64,000 nucleotides of DNA from Mucilaginibacter_A sp050955045 (GCA_050955045.1 JBPBQV010000035.1:1-64000), one strand, 5' to 3'; numbered from the stretch's first letter, positions 25,901-35,216 are shown. Translations and numbers: made by a program. Notes: a model not told the origin generated them from the letters alone.

Positions 25901-27256
25901 ATGGAAAATTCTCGTAGAACTTTTATCAGGCAAGCTGCCTTGGCAGGGGCCGGAGTTATGGTTTCTAAAGTTAGCTGGAGTGCCAAAAGTTATAAGCGCA
26001 TTATTGGTGCAAATGATCGTGTAAGAGTTGGCGTAGTTGGCTTTTCAGATCGGCACAGAAGTTCGCATGTTCCAAGTTTTATGAATCATTACAAGGAACT
26101 AAACTTTGATTTAGTTGCCGTATCGGATATCTGGAATAAAAGGAGAGAAGCAGGCGCAGCTTTATGGAAAGAAAAAATGGGACATGATGTGGTTGCCTGC
26201 CGCAACAACGAAGAAATGTATGATAAAAAACTGGTAGATGCCGTTTTTGTAAGTACGGCAGATTTTCAACATGCTTTACACGCAATAGAAGCCGTAAAAG
26301 CTGGTTGCGATGTTTATTGTGAAAAGCCTTTTGCAGAAACCATGGAAGATAATCGCGCGGCTTTAAAAGCGATAAAAGCAACAGACCGGATTGTGCAGAT
26401 TGGTTCGCAGAGAAGAAGCGGCAGTAACTATCAGACAGCTGCAGATTTCGTTAAATCCGGAAAATTTGGGCCGATTACAATGGTAGAATTAACCTGGAAC
26501 GTAAACCAGCCAGGACGCTGGCGCAGGCCGAACGTAGTTCCGACGTTGAAAGAAGAAGATACTGATTGGAAACGATTTTTAATGAACCGGCCAAATGATG
26601 CCTTCGATCCAAAAAAATACCTGGAATTTCGTTTATTCTGGCCGTATTCATCTGGTTTACCTGGACAATGGATGAGTCATCAGATTGATACAGTGCATTG
26701 GTTTAGCGGAATACAACATCCACGAAGTGTAGTTGCCAATGGTGGGATTTATGCCTGGAAAGATGGCCGAAAAAACTGGGATACAATTTCGGCAGTTTTT
26801 GATTATGGCCAAGTGAATGATCCGGCAAATGGTTTTCAGGTAACTTTTTCTTCGCGAATGCACAATGGTGATGAAAATCCGGCAGAAATTTATTACTCAA
26901 ATGGCGGCGAATTGAACCTCAACACCAATAAAGTTTCTCCTAAAGGCGGTTTAACCAAAGCACATGCAGCAGAAATGAACATGCAAGCTAATTTACTGCC
27001 TGAAATAAGTTTATCCAACACAGAAAAAGTAATTGCTTCAGCTAATACTGGCGGTGATGTGCTTACTTCTAACCATGTACGCAACTGGATGGAATGCGTT
27101 CGCAGCCGTAAGCAACCACATGCCCCGGTTGAAGCTGGTTACAGCCACTCGATCGCAACTATCATGACAAATGCCGCGGTTCATACTGGCCAAAAAGCAA
27201 CGTTTGACGAAAAAACGCAGGAAGTAATGGTTGGCGGCAAAGCTTTTAAATATTAG
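25901..27256 (+). CDS. Tat-exported Gfo/Idh/MocA family oxidoreductase
   Basis: 451 residues. The N-terminus has a twin-arginine signal (NSRRTFIRQAALAGAG). The Rossmann part follows (VRVGVVGFSDRH in place of the usual GxGxxG, VAVSDIWNKR), with the family Lys motif EKP at 141-143 in CEKPFAETMED. The C-terminal domain contains LPGQWMSHQIDTVHWFSG and HVRNWMECVRSRKQPHAPVEAG. Exported members keep tightly bound NAD(P) and act as glycoside 3-oxidoreductases or related enzymes. With the DUF1080 gene just before it, a 3-keto-glycoside pathway is the best reading. The altered glycine motif is common in exported members. The PmoA-like gene follows 17 bases later. Confidence 0.92.
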   Translation: MENSRRTFIRQAALAGAGVMVSKVSWSAKSYKRIIGANDRVRVGVVGFSDRHRSSHVPSFMNHYKELNFDLVAVSDIWNKRREAGAALWKEKMGHDVVACRNNEEMYDKKLVDAVFVSTADFQHALHAIEAVKAGCDVYCEKPFAETMEDNRAALKAIKATDRIVQIGSQRRSGSNYQTAADFVKSGKFGPITMVELTWNVNQPGRWRRPNVVPTLKEEDTDWKRFLMNRPNDAFDPKKYLEFRLFWPYSSGLPGQWMSHQIDTVHWFSGIQHPRSVVANGGIYAWKDGRKNWDTISAVFDYGQVNDPANGFQVTFSSRMHNGDENPAEIYYSNGGELNLNTNKVSPKGGLTKAHAAEMNMQANLLPEISLSNTEKVIASANTGGDVLTSNHVRNWMECVRSRKQPHAPVEAGYSHSIATIMTNAAVHTGQKATFDEKTQEVMVGGKAFKY

Positions 27257-27259
27257 GGA

Positions 27260-27271
27260 TAAAAGAAGCAT
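27260..27271 (+). repeat. Dispersed 12-mer, GA dialect, exact
   Basis: TAAAAGAAGCAT fills the 17-base gap between the Gfo/Idh stop (TAG) and the next ATG (27274), preceded by TATTAGGGA. Confidence 0.75.
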
Positions 27272-27273
27272 TT

Positions 27274-28323
27274 ATGAAATTTGATTTTAAATATATAGCT
27301 GCCTGCACGTTTGGTTCATTGTTGTTTTCTACAGCTTTTGGGCAAACTGATAATCAGGTAAGAATTTTAAAAGAAGCCAATAAAAACAAGATTGATGTTT
27401 TTATCGGTTCAAAACCTTTTACCAGCTTTCTGTATCCGGATACTTTGGAAAAACCTGTTTTGTATCCGGTTTTTACGGTTGAAGGAACGGACGTAACCCG
27501 AGGTTTTCCACTCAACCCGAAACCCGGCGACGCAACAGATCATCCGCATCACATTGGCATCTGGTTTAATTATGAAAATGTAAACGGATTGGATTTCTGG
27601 AACAATTCTTACGCCATCCCAAAGGAGAAAAAAAGCCAGTACGGCTGGGTAAAAACGGATAAAATCCTCAGCATAAAAAGTGGCATAAAAGGAGTATTGG
27701 CTTATCATGCAAACTGGACGAATCAGCAAAATTCAGTTCTGCTGGAAGAAACAACAACATTGGAATTTAGTCAGGTTGGACACAAGCGTTTAATCGACCG
27801 AACCACGGTTTTAAAAGCAAATACCGAAGTAACTTTTACCGATGCAAAAGATGGTTTGTTAGGATTGCGACTGGCGCACGAACTGCAAATGCCAACCAAA
27901 GAAGATCAGAAATTTACTGATGATAAAGGCAACGTAACAATTGTAAAAGGCGGAACAGATAACATTCCGAACGGAAATTACATTACCAGTGAAGCTAAAA
28001 CCGGAAATGATGCCTGGAGCACAAGAGGAAACTGGTGTAAAGTTTATGGTAAAATGGGCAATGATTCGGTAAGTGTAGTGATGATTGATCATCCGCAAAA
28101 CCCAAATTATCCAACTTTTTGGCACGCACGCGGTTACGGTTTATTTGCTGCAAACCCTTTAGGAGAAAAAATTTTTACCAATGGAAAATCTGCAAAAAAC
28201 CTGAAATTGAAAAAAGGAGAATCAGTTACTTTTCGTTACCGGATTGTGGTTGATGAAGGTAAAAACGCAATTTCCACAGATCAGATTAAAAAGTTTTCTT
28301 CGGAGTTTGCTCAAAAAAAGTAG
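27274..28323 (+). CDS. PmoA-like secreted protein (DUF6807)
   Basis: 349 residues with a signal peptide (1-23, ending AFGQ). The family pattern is clear: KPFTSFLYPDTLEKPVLYPV, TRGFPLNPKPGDATDHPHHIGIWF (with the HPHH cluster), LLEETTTLEF, WCKVYGKMGNDSVSVVMIDHPQNPNYPTFWHARGYGLFAANPLG. The family was named for a resemblance to PmoA but is not part of methane monooxygenase. It recurs next to Gfo/Idh and DUF1080 genes and is probably involved in sugar breakdown, with no reaction proved. It is the last gene of the DUF1080/Gfo/Idh operon. Confidence 0.85.
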   Translation: MKFDFKYIAACTFGSLLFSTAFGQTDNQVRILKEANKNKIDVFIGSKPFTSFLYPDTLEKPVLYPVFTVEGTDVTRGFPLNPKPGDATDHPHHIGIWFNYENVNGLDFWNNSYAIPKEKKSQYGWVKTDKILSIKSGIKGVLAYHANWTNQQNSVLLEETTTLEFSQVGHKRLIDRTTVLKANTEVTFTDAKDGLLGLRLAHELQMPTKEDQKFTDDKGNVTIVKGGTDNIPNGNYITSEAKTGNDAWSTRGNWCKVYGKMGNDSVSVVMIDHPQNPNYPTFWHARGYGLFAANPLGEKIFTNGKSAKNLKLKKGESVTFRYRIVVDEGKNAISTDQIKKFSSEFAQKK

Positions 28324-28325
28324 GG

Positions 28326-28337
28326 TAAAAGAAGCAT
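28326..28337 (+). repeat. Dispersed 12-mer, GA dialect, exact
   Basis: TAAAAGAAGCAT, two bases after the PmoA-like stop (context TAGGG just before), between that gene and the convergent cupin gene. No inverted partner is nearby. Confidence 0.75.
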
Positions 28338-28360
28338 TATATATTATCACTGAAACGCTG

Positions 28361-28822
28361 TTAATTAGTTTTAACGGCGTTTCCTGTTTTGGCTGATTTC
28401 CACTTGATGGCATAATAAGTTGCAGGCGTGTTGCCAACGTTTTTAATATTATGTAATTTGTTAGCTGCCGCAAAGATGATAGAACCTGTTCCTGCTCTTT
28501 TTAATTCGCCATTAACTAAAACTTCCACTGTGCCTTCTTTTACAATAGTTAATTCTTCTTCGGGATGCTGATGCGGCGGATGCGCAGTTTCACCAGGATT
28601 TAAAGTAGAAACATGGCATTCCAGATTATTTAAAGTTGCGGTAGGCGAATCAAAGAACTGGCGCTTTTCTCCGGTTTTAGTTTTTACTGCTTTTATCCCA
28701 TTCCAGTCAAAAACCGAAGAAGGCATATCGCTTAACTGTTTGTTTTGGTAAGCAAGCATTGACAACGGAACGCACATCACACCTATCGTTATCACTACTA
28801 AAAACAATTCTCTTCTTGTCAT
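28361..28822 (-). CDS. Secreted cupin-domain protein
   Basis: 153 residues. The N-terminus MTRRELFLVVITIGVMCVPLSM is an export signal or membrane anchor. The single cupin barrel carries the metal motif HPPHQHPEEELTIVKEGTVEV (two His, Gln-His and Glu) and a second motif with GTGSIIFAAANKLHNIKNVG. The extracytoplasmic location and the neighbours suggest a sugar-modifying or binding role, but the family is too broad to say. Confidence 0.85.
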   Translation of the reverse strand: MTRRELFLVVITIGVMCVPLSMLAYQNKQLSDMPSSVFDWNGIKAVKTKTGEKRQFFDSPTATLNNLECHVSTLNPGETAHPPHQHPEEELTIVKEGTVEVLVNGELKRAGTGSIIFAAANKLHNIKNVGNTPATYYAIKWKSAKTGNAVKTN

Positions 28823-28915
28823 AAATTCAAAAATTCAGGTTTGCGAAAAAAGCTTTTCAGCCATAATTGGTGCTTTAAATATAGAATAATTTTGCAGATG
28901 TTTTTTTAAGATCAT

Positions 28916-28966
28916 TGGATACTGTTTTTATCGACCTAAAATTTATGCTGATAAAAACAGTATCCA
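28916..28966 (+). repeat. Inverted pair of 12-mer copies (AC dialect) in a divergent promoter region
   Basis: Perfect 17-base arms (28916-28932 and 28950-28966) around a 17-base loop, followed on the plus strand by a run of T. The 12-mer copies are 28919-28930 (minus) and 28952-28963 (plus). It looks like a terminator, but it lies between two divergent genes (cupin, minus; HipA-like, plus), where a gene-end terminator is not expected. The rest of the 294-base gap (28823-29116) shows nothing else I can name. Confidence 0.8.
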
Positions 28967-29116
28967 TTTTTTTAAACTCAATCTTCAGCCTAAAAAAATT
29001 CTGTTAACCAATATGGAATATTTGATTGGATTCCTGATTTCTCAAATATTTCATTTAGCTTTCAAGCTTTAAACGTTATCAATTTCTGTAAAAATTCAAA
29101 CAGAAATACTGTTAAA

Positions 29117-29914
29117 ATGAACAATAATCAACCACAATTAAGAACCGTAAACGTAATACGTTACGTTACGCCTTTGCGCGAAGGCGGTTCTTTGCCTGCC
29201 ATTGCCGAAGCAGATGACGAATTTTTGTATGTATTGAAATTTCGTGGTGCTGGCCAAGGCGTAAAAGCTTTAATTGCAGAACTGATTGGCGGCGAAATTG
29301 CGCGTTCTTTAGGTTTAAAAATTCCTGAACTTGTTTTTGCCAGCTTGGACCCGGCTTTTGGCCGCACCGAAGCAGATGAAGAAATACAGGATTTACTTAA
29401 ATTTAGCGTTGGGTTGAATTTGGCTTTGCATTATCTTTCCGGTGCCATCACTTTTGATCCGGCAGTTACTGTAATCGATCCAAAATTGGCTTCGCAAATT
29501 GTTTGGCTGGATTGTTTGATAACCAACGTAGACAGAACGCCGCGCAATACCAATATGCTCATTTGGCACAAAGAATTATGGTTGATTGACCATGGTGCAG
29601 CGTTGTACTTTCATCATTCCTGGGATAACTGGCAGGAGCAAGCCCAAAGGCCTTTTGTGCAGATAAAAGATCATGTTTTGCTGCCTTGGGCTACAGAACT
29701 GGATTTGGTAGACGCAGAATTTCGCGCTATTTTAACGGAGGAACGTATTCAATCTATCATTTCCTTAATTCCGGATGAATGGCTGGATGATGAATCAACT
29801 ACAGACACAGCAGCAGAACGAAGACAGGTTTATGCCCGATTTTTAACGTTGAGAATTGCAGCATCCGAAATTTTTGTAAAAGAAGCCCAACATGCCCGAG
29901 CAGCACGTATTTGA
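29117..29914 (+). CDS. HipA-like kinase family protein
   Basis: 265 residues. It resembles the kinase part of HipA without the N-terminal subdomain: FLYVLKFRGAGQGVKALIAELIGGEIARSLGL (ATP-binding Lys and helix), IVWLDCLITNVDRTPRNTNMLIW (catalytic loop with Asp and Asn) and LWLIDHGAALYFHH (DHG metal-binding motif). These match the HipA_2 type of family. The gene overlaps the DUF3037 gene by 23 bases, a pairing seen in many bacteria; the joint function is unknown. No HipB-like DNA-binding partner is present, so a classical toxin-antitoxin role is not supported. Confidence 0.85.
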   Translation: MNNNQPQLRTVNVIRYVTPLREGGSLPAIAEADDEFLYVLKFRGAGQGVKALIAELIGGEIARSLGLKIPELVFASLDPAFGRTEADEEIQDLLKFSVGLNLALHYLSGAITFDPAVTVIDPKLASQIVWLDCLITNVDRTPRNTNMLIWHKELWLIDHGAALYFHHSWDNWQEQAQRPFVQIKDHVLLPWATELDLVDAEFRAILTEERIQSIISLIPDEWLDDESTTDTAAERRQVYARFLTLRIAASEIFVKEAQHARAARI

Positions 29915-30275
29915 GTACGCCGTTATCCGCGTGGTGCCCAGGGTAGAGCGTGAAGAGTTTTTAAATATTGGTGTGATTTTGTATTGCTCTAAACAGAAGC
30001 TCCTACAAGTTCGGTTTGGTTTGAATGAAAGCAAGTTGCAAGCGTTTGCTGCTGATTTAGATATTTCTGAGTTAAAAAAACACATTGCTGCAATCGAGCA
30101 TATTTGTGCAGGCACAAAAGAAGCAGGACCAATTGGCCAGTTGGATATTGCTTCCCGTTTCCGCTGGCTTACGGCAACCCGAAGCACAGTTGTTCAGGCT
30201 TCAAAAGTTCATCCCGGCTTGTGTGCTGATGCAAAAGAAACACTATGCCGTTTGCTTGCACAACTGGTTTTGTAA
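29892..30275 (+). CDS. DUF3037 protein, partner of HipA-like kinase
   Basis: 127 residues that match DUF3037: HVFEYAVIRVVPRVEREEFLNIGVILYC at the start, LAAIEHICAG-type helix in the middle, and GPIGQLDIASRFRWLTATRSTVVQ before the C-terminus. It is cytosolic with no signal or membrane segment. It overlaps the upstream kinase by 23 bases, so translation is coupled and the two probably act together. The function of the family is unknown; being a substrate or regulator of the kinase is a reasonable guess. Confidence 0.88.
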   Translation: MPEQHVFEYAVIRVVPRVEREEFLNIGVILYCSKQKLLQVRFGLNESKLQAFAADLDISELKKHIAAIEHICAGTKEAGPIGQLDIASRFRWLTATRSTVVQASKVHPGLCADAKETLCRLLAQLVL

Positions 30276-30316
30276 AATCTTTTCTCAATTTTAACTACCT
30301 TCCGTAGTGTGATTTT

Positions 30317-31867
30317 ATGAAGTTAAGCATACTCTTTTTAACAGGCATTTTTACTCTAACGGTTATCGTAAGTATAAATTCATTCACCATAAAAAAAACT
30401 GCGGAGGTTAATGAGGAAGGAAAAATGCTTTTTATCAGGCATTGTAGTGTTTGCCACATGTTGGCAGATCCGGCCAGTTTAACTAAAGAAGTTTGGCAGA
30501 ATCATGTTTTGCCAACTATGGGCGCACGCATGGGAATTATTTATCCGGGTTACGATCCGCTACGTGGATTATCAGAAGAAGAAAGAGCGATTGTAAACAA
30601 AAATCATATCATTCCGGACCAGCCAGTCCTTAGTAACGAAGATTGGGCTAAACTGGTAAATTATGTGCTAAACAACGCACCAGACAGTATTATGCTTGAT
30701 GAAAAACGTTTAACGCGCGATAGTCCATTAAAGCAGTTTGTACGAAACGATATTCAGGTAGATAATCAAACGCCATCTTTAATAACCGGACTAAAATACA
30801 ATACTATAACCAATACGCTGTGGATCAGTGATTTTTACAGCAAAGTTTTAAACTGGCAATACAACAAAGGCGTAACCAAAACAATAGAAACAGCCAGTCC
30901 GGTTGTAGATTTTAACTTCGATAATCAAAGCACATACTTCACAGAAATCGGTAAATTGTATCCAACGGAATTAAGTACAGGTTCTTATGCAAAGTTTGAA
31001 AACGGTAACAGTCAGCCATTAATCACGGCACTTCATCGTCCGGTTCATTCAGAAATCCAAGATTTAAATCAGGATGGCATACCTGAAATTGTGGTTTGTA
31101 ATTTTGGTAATAAAACAGGTTCTCTGTCACTTTACAAAAAAAATAAAGCCGGAAAATATACAGAGCAAATTTTACTTCCGCTTGCCGGAGCCATTAAATG
31201 TTACATAAAAGATATGGATAACGATGGTAAAAAAGACATTGTTGCTATGTTTTCGCAAGGTGATGAAAGTGTATATATTTTTTATCAGAAAGATAATTTG
31301 AAGTTCAGAGCTAAAAGAATTTTGCGTTTTCCACCCAATTATGGTACAACTGATATAGTCTTGGCAGATTACAATCAGGATGGTTTAATAGATATTGTAA
31401 CCGTGCACGGCGATAATGCCGATTATTCTAATATATTAAAAGCTTATCACGGTATCAGGTTAAATATCAACCAGGGAAATGATGTTTTTGCAGAAAAGTT
31501 TTTTTACCCGATTTATGGCGTTACAAAAGTTTTGGCCGAAGATTTTGACAAAGATGGCGACTTGGATTTTGCTGCCACAGCCTTTTTTCCTGAGTTTGGA
31601 AAACTGGTAGATGAATCTTTTATGTATTTGGAAAATACCAACAAAGACAAGTACTTTTTTAAACCTTATACTTTAAAAAGTGAAGTGCCGATAAAAACTT
31701 TGGCTTTGGAAAAAGCTGATATCGACGGTGATGGTGATATGGATATTATTACCGGCAACTTTGCGCAAAGTCCGGGCCCGGCACCAAAAGCACTGGACGA
31801 AAAATGGAAAGCTGCAAAGTATGGTTTAACTATTTTTACAAACCAACTTTATCAAACTAAAAAATAA
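30317..31867 (+). CDS. Cytochrome c-FG-GAP (VCBS) repeat protein, paralogue of 17903-19459
   Basis: 516 residues with an N-terminal signal or anchor (1-23). The haem site CSVCH is at 43-47. A longer insert than in the paralogue carries GARMGIIYPGYDPLRGLSEEE. FG-GAP repeats follow from about residue 245: DLNQDGIPEIVVCNFG, DMDNDGKKDIVAMFS, DYNQDGLIDIVTVHG, DFDKDGDLDFAATAF, DIDGDGDMDIITGNFA. Order and spacing match the paralogue throughout, so the two arose by duplication. It abuts the broken rhamnosidase gene, which converges on it with no space between stop codons. Confidence 0.87.
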   Translation: MKLSILFLTGIFTLTVIVSINSFTIKKTAEVNEEGKMLFIRHCSVCHMLADPASLTKEVWQNHVLPTMGARMGIIYPGYDPLRGLSEEERAIVNKNHIIPDQPVLSNEDWAKLVNYVLNNAPDSIMLDEKRLTRDSPLKQFVRNDIQVDNQTPSLITGLKYNTITNTLWISDFYSKVLNWQYNKGVTKTIETASPVVDFNFDNQSTYFTEIGKLYPTELSTGSYAKFENGNSQPLITALHRPVHSEIQDLNQDGIPEIVVCNFGNKTGSLSLYKKNKAGKYTEQILLPLAGAIKCYIKDMDNDGKKDIVAMFSQGDESVYIFYQKDNLKFRAKRILRFPPNYGTTDIVLADYNQDGLIDIVTVHGDNADYSNILKAYHGIRLNINQGNDVFAEKFFYPIYGVTKVLAEDFDKDGDLDFAATAFFPEFGKLVDESFMYLENTNKDKYFFKPYTLKSEVPIKTLALEKADIDGDGDMDIITGNFAQSPGPAPKALDEKWKAAKYGLTIFTNQLYQTKK

Positions 31868-34552
31868 TTATTTCCATTTAAAATTATACTTGCCGGAAGG
31901 CAATGATATTGTATTTTCTGTGATGCGTTTCCGGTTCTGAAATGTTTTCATTCCGTTTAAAACGGGAAGAATTACAGTTGCAGTTGAATTTGCAGGAATT
32001 ATAACTTCATAAAAAATCTTTTTTCTTTTTTTTTGCCAAGCAGAAGAAATTGTACCGTACTGACTTTTATGGCTGGCTTCAAAATGATCCAAGCCCGCCA
32101 CAAAATGAGGTTCTAAAATTGTGTTTTTGAAACCTGCATTATTTTCGTCCGGTTTAATACCAGCAATACCTTTATATAGCCAGGCTCCAATTTCGCCAAA
32201 CATAATATGGTTTAAAGAAATGTCGCTTTTAGCATCAATTTTCCAGTTCTCATACAAAGTTGTTGCGCCATTTTCCATCCACCAACCCCATGAAGGATAC
32301 GTTTTTTGCGAAGCAATTTTGTAAGCTACATCTGCATAACCATTTTCGCTTAAAGCACTTAGAATAGCTTTTTGTCCAAGTAATCCAACATCTAAATGAA
32401 ACTGATCAGCTTCCACGCATTTGGCCAAATTTGCAGCAATTTTACTTTTTAACTCACTTGGTGCTAAACCCCAGTAAAGTGGTACGCTTAATTCCGTTTG
32501 AAAACCATGTGCATAAATTCCGGTTTCGCGGTTTAAATATTTGCCGTTAAAAGCGTTTTTTATTTTTATGGAAAGATTGGAATATTTCTCATAATCTGTC
32601 TGATTACCTAAAATTTTTGCTGCTTTTGCCAGTATAATTACATCAGCATAATAATAACAGGTAGAAGTAAGTTCTACTGGCGAAACAGATTTTACGGGAA
32701 CCCAATCGCCTAAACCCCAAGTAGTTAATCCGGTAGGACTAATTTCGTTAATATGGTTTACATAACGTTTGATGTTTTCATAACAATCATCCAGCAGCTT
32801 TTTATCTCCATAAAACAAGTATATATTCCACGGAATAATTGCAATCGTGCTCGTCCAATCCGGTCCGTTTCCCCACTCATAACCCCAACCATCGGTTGGA
32901 ACAATGGATGGCAAAACACCATTTGGTTGCTACTCATCCCGATGATCGGCCAGCCATTTTTCGTAAATCGTAATTCCGTCAAAGCCATATAAACCTGTTT
33001 CAACAGCGATTTGTGCATCACCCGTCCCACCGTTTTTTTCACGCTGCGGACAATCTGTTGGATAACCGAAAAGATTAGATAGATAGGAATTTTTGGTTGC
33101 ATACCAGATTTTATCAATAATCGGGTTCGAAGATGCAATTGAACCAACAGTTGGTACATCACTGTGCATAAAATAACCAACCAGGTTTTCTTTCGTGAGC
33201 GTTAAAGGTTGACTGCTGGTTATTTCAACATATTAAAAACCTTTGTAATTGAAATGCGGCATAAAAGTTTCTTCGCCTTTTCCGCTTAATATAAAAATAT
33301 CCGTTTGGAAAGGATCAGTATTGTCTGTTGGCCGGTAATGAATATCGATATTAGATATATCCGTATGTCCGTTTGGATATAAACGTTCTGCATGGCGAAG
33401 CCTAATTATGGTACCAGGTGAGCCTTTTACTTTAATTTTACTAACACCTGAAAAATTTCTACCGAGATCAAAAACGTAACTGGTATCGTTAAATTTTCTG
33501 ACACTTTTAGTTTTAATTTCTTCTACATTTCTAATCGGGTACATTACTTGCGCCACAATATTATCCGAAGGAGCAGAGCGATACATTACCTCTTTCCACT
33601 TGGCATCATCAAAACTGATAGTATTCCAACCTGCTTGTTCAAGTCGTGCATCATAATGTTCTGCCGTATAAAGGCTGTTAAAAATAGTAGGACTTAAAGC
33701 TGTTTTCCATCCTTTGCCGGAAGTTATGGTTTCGACAGAATCATCTTCATAAGTAATGCGCATATCCAAACAAAAAGTTGGACGGGCACGCCAGTTGGCT
33801 TTATGAAAATCCCAAACTGCGGTAGATTGAAAGTTATACCAGCCATTTCCCAGCAAAACGCCAACCGCATTTTGTCCGTTTTGCAAGGCTGAAGTAACAT
33901 CATAAGTTACGTAAAGTGTGCGGCGGTCAAACCTTATGTACATAGGATCGAGGCGATGATTACCAATTTTTTTACCGTTGATGTAAAGTTCGTACAAGCC
34001 GGCAACTGCAATGTAAGCTCTGGCAGATTTTACTTTTTTTATCATACTAAAATTCTTCCGGAAGTAGGGTGCAGGTTTTAAGTTGATATCACTTACATCC
34101 GAAATCCAGCTGCCTTTCCAGTTACTGGCTTGCATCATGCCGGTTTCAAAAGAAGCAATACCTATATCGTTTACCTGTTTATTTTCCTGATTCGTTAAAA
34201 TAACTTTCCAGTAATATTTGGTAAAAGGTTGAAATGGCTGCCCATTATAAACCATTAAGTTAGCATCAGACTGTACAGTTTGCGTATCCCAGATTTTACC
34301 TTTTCCACTGTTAACTGTAGCAGAATCTGTATCTACTAGGATGCGGTAAGCTGTTTGCCTGGCACCTTGCCGATTATCAATCAATTGCCAGGTAAAGCGT
34401 GGGAGTGGAGTATCTATTCCAAGCGGGTTAACCAAATATTCTGTTTTTAACTGAACTGCCCGACTAATTGATTGAGCGTGAATAGACACGTTAAATAAAA
34501 AAACAGGTGCTAAAAACAGTATCAGGATGATGGAAAGTTTAAAACGGTACAT
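31868..34552 (-). pseudogene. Alpha-L-rhamnosidase (GH78) interrupted by two in-frame stop codons
   Basis: All 895 codons lie in one frame and together read as a complete GH78 enzyme, which would release terminal L-rhamnose from glycosides. Segment 1 (34552-33236) has the signal peptide, the fibronectin-like QLKTEYLVNPLGIDTPLPRFTW and the family region RKNFSMIKKVKSARAYIAVAGLYELYING. An in-frame TAA (33233-33235) falls in GF-stop-YVEIT, where relatives have Gln or Arg. Segment 2 carries the catalytic-region motif TDCPQREKNGGTGDAQ. A TAG (32930-32932) falls in RDE-stop-QPNG. Segment 3 has VPTDGWGYEWGNGPDW and the C-terminal barrel. Each stop is one C-to-T change from a Gln codon. There is no frameshift, so inactivation is recent, a sequencing artefact, or bypassed by read-through. 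Confidence 0.88.
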
Positions 34553-34630
34553 TCAGCAGATTATAAGTACCGAATATATTTGTAGAAAGTAGAAACTACA
34601 AATCTAATTCTGCTTGAAACACATCATTAT

Positions 34631-35053
34631 TTATTCTCCCCAGGCGGTCAATATCAAACTTCTTTGTCCGCCATAATTGCGGTGTTCGCACAAGTAAATT
34701 CCTTGCCACGTACCCAAAGCTAAACGTCCGTTTCGTATCGGGATCATCACAGATGTGCCCAGCATTGCCGCTTTTAAATGCGCCGGCATATCATCAGAAC
34801 CTTCATCATCATGCTGATAATCAGGATCATTTTCAGGCACAGCTTTATTAAAATACATTTCAAAATCTTTTCGCACGGTCGGATCTGCATTTTCATTGAT
34901 ACTTAATGAAGCGGAAGTATGCTGGATAAAAACCTGGAAAATGCCTGTTTTAATATCAATAATATGCGGCATGGCATAAACCACTTCCGAAGTAATGATA
35001 TGGAAACCTCTTGTTCGCGCTTTGAGTTGGATGGATTGCTGGTAGATTTTCAT
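34631..35053 (-). CDS. yjbQ: YjbQ family protein (UPF0047)
   Basis: 140-residue single-domain protein matching the YjbQ family: YQQSIQLKARTRGFHIITSEV at the start, FIQHTSASLSINENADPTVRKD, HDDEGSDDMPAHLKAAMLG with the conserved HDDEGSDDMPAH metal-site block, and the ending GTWQGIYLCEHRNYGGQRS. Some members show weak thiamine-phosphate synthase activity; the physiological role is unsettled. It is cytosolic. It is transcribed alone, with the broken rhamnosidase gene downstream on the same strand. Confidence 0.92.
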   Translation of the reverse strand: MKIYQQSIQLKARTRGFHIITSEVVYAMPHIIDIKTGIFQVFIQHTSASLSINENADPTVRKDFEMYFNKAVPENDPDYQHDDEGSDDMPAHLKAAMLGTSVMIPIRNGRLALGTWQGIYLCEHRNYGGQRSLILTAWGE

Positions 35054-35067
35054 AAATTTTTAGGTGC

Positions 35068-35079
35068 TAAAAGAAGTAT
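35068..35079 (+). repeat. Dispersed 12-mer, GA dialect, exact
   Basis: TAAAAGAAGTAT with flank TTTTTAGGTGC, 15 bases upstream of the yjbQ start on the opposite strand. Confidence 0.75.
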
Positions 35080-35204
35080 GGATGAATAAGAGAATGAAAG
35101 CCAAACATCTATTTTTTAATGCAAGTTTAGTAGAATATTTCTTCAGATCGTGTTCAATATTTACAATTACAATGCGGTTTTATAATTTTTAGGTTGATTT
35201 TTTG

Positions 35205-35216
35205 ATGCTTCTTTTA
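35205..35216 (-). repeat. Dispersed 12-mer, GA dialect, exact
   Basis: On the minus strand TAAAAGAAGCAT with flank AAATTTAGGTGA, inverted relative to the copy at 35068-35079. Confidence 0.75.

Noticed and set aside
27274..28323. PmoA as a methane monooxygenase subunit
   Set aside because: The protein is secreted and soluble-looking, and no pmoB or pmoC is present; the name reflects a historical family label.
29117..29914. Classical HipBA toxin-antitoxin
   Set aside because: No small DNA-binding HipB gene is adjacent, and the partner is DUF3037.
32758..33180. A 140-codon reverse-strand ORF inside the rhamnosidase region
   Set aside because: It is out of frame with the GH78 homology, which runs through both stops in one frame; it is a shadow ORF.
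31868..34552. Stop-codon reassignment as the reason for the two in-frame stops
   Set aside because: TAA, TAG and TGA all end other well-defined genes in the window (for example TAG at the Gfo/Idh, NIPSNAP and topB genes), so the code is standard.
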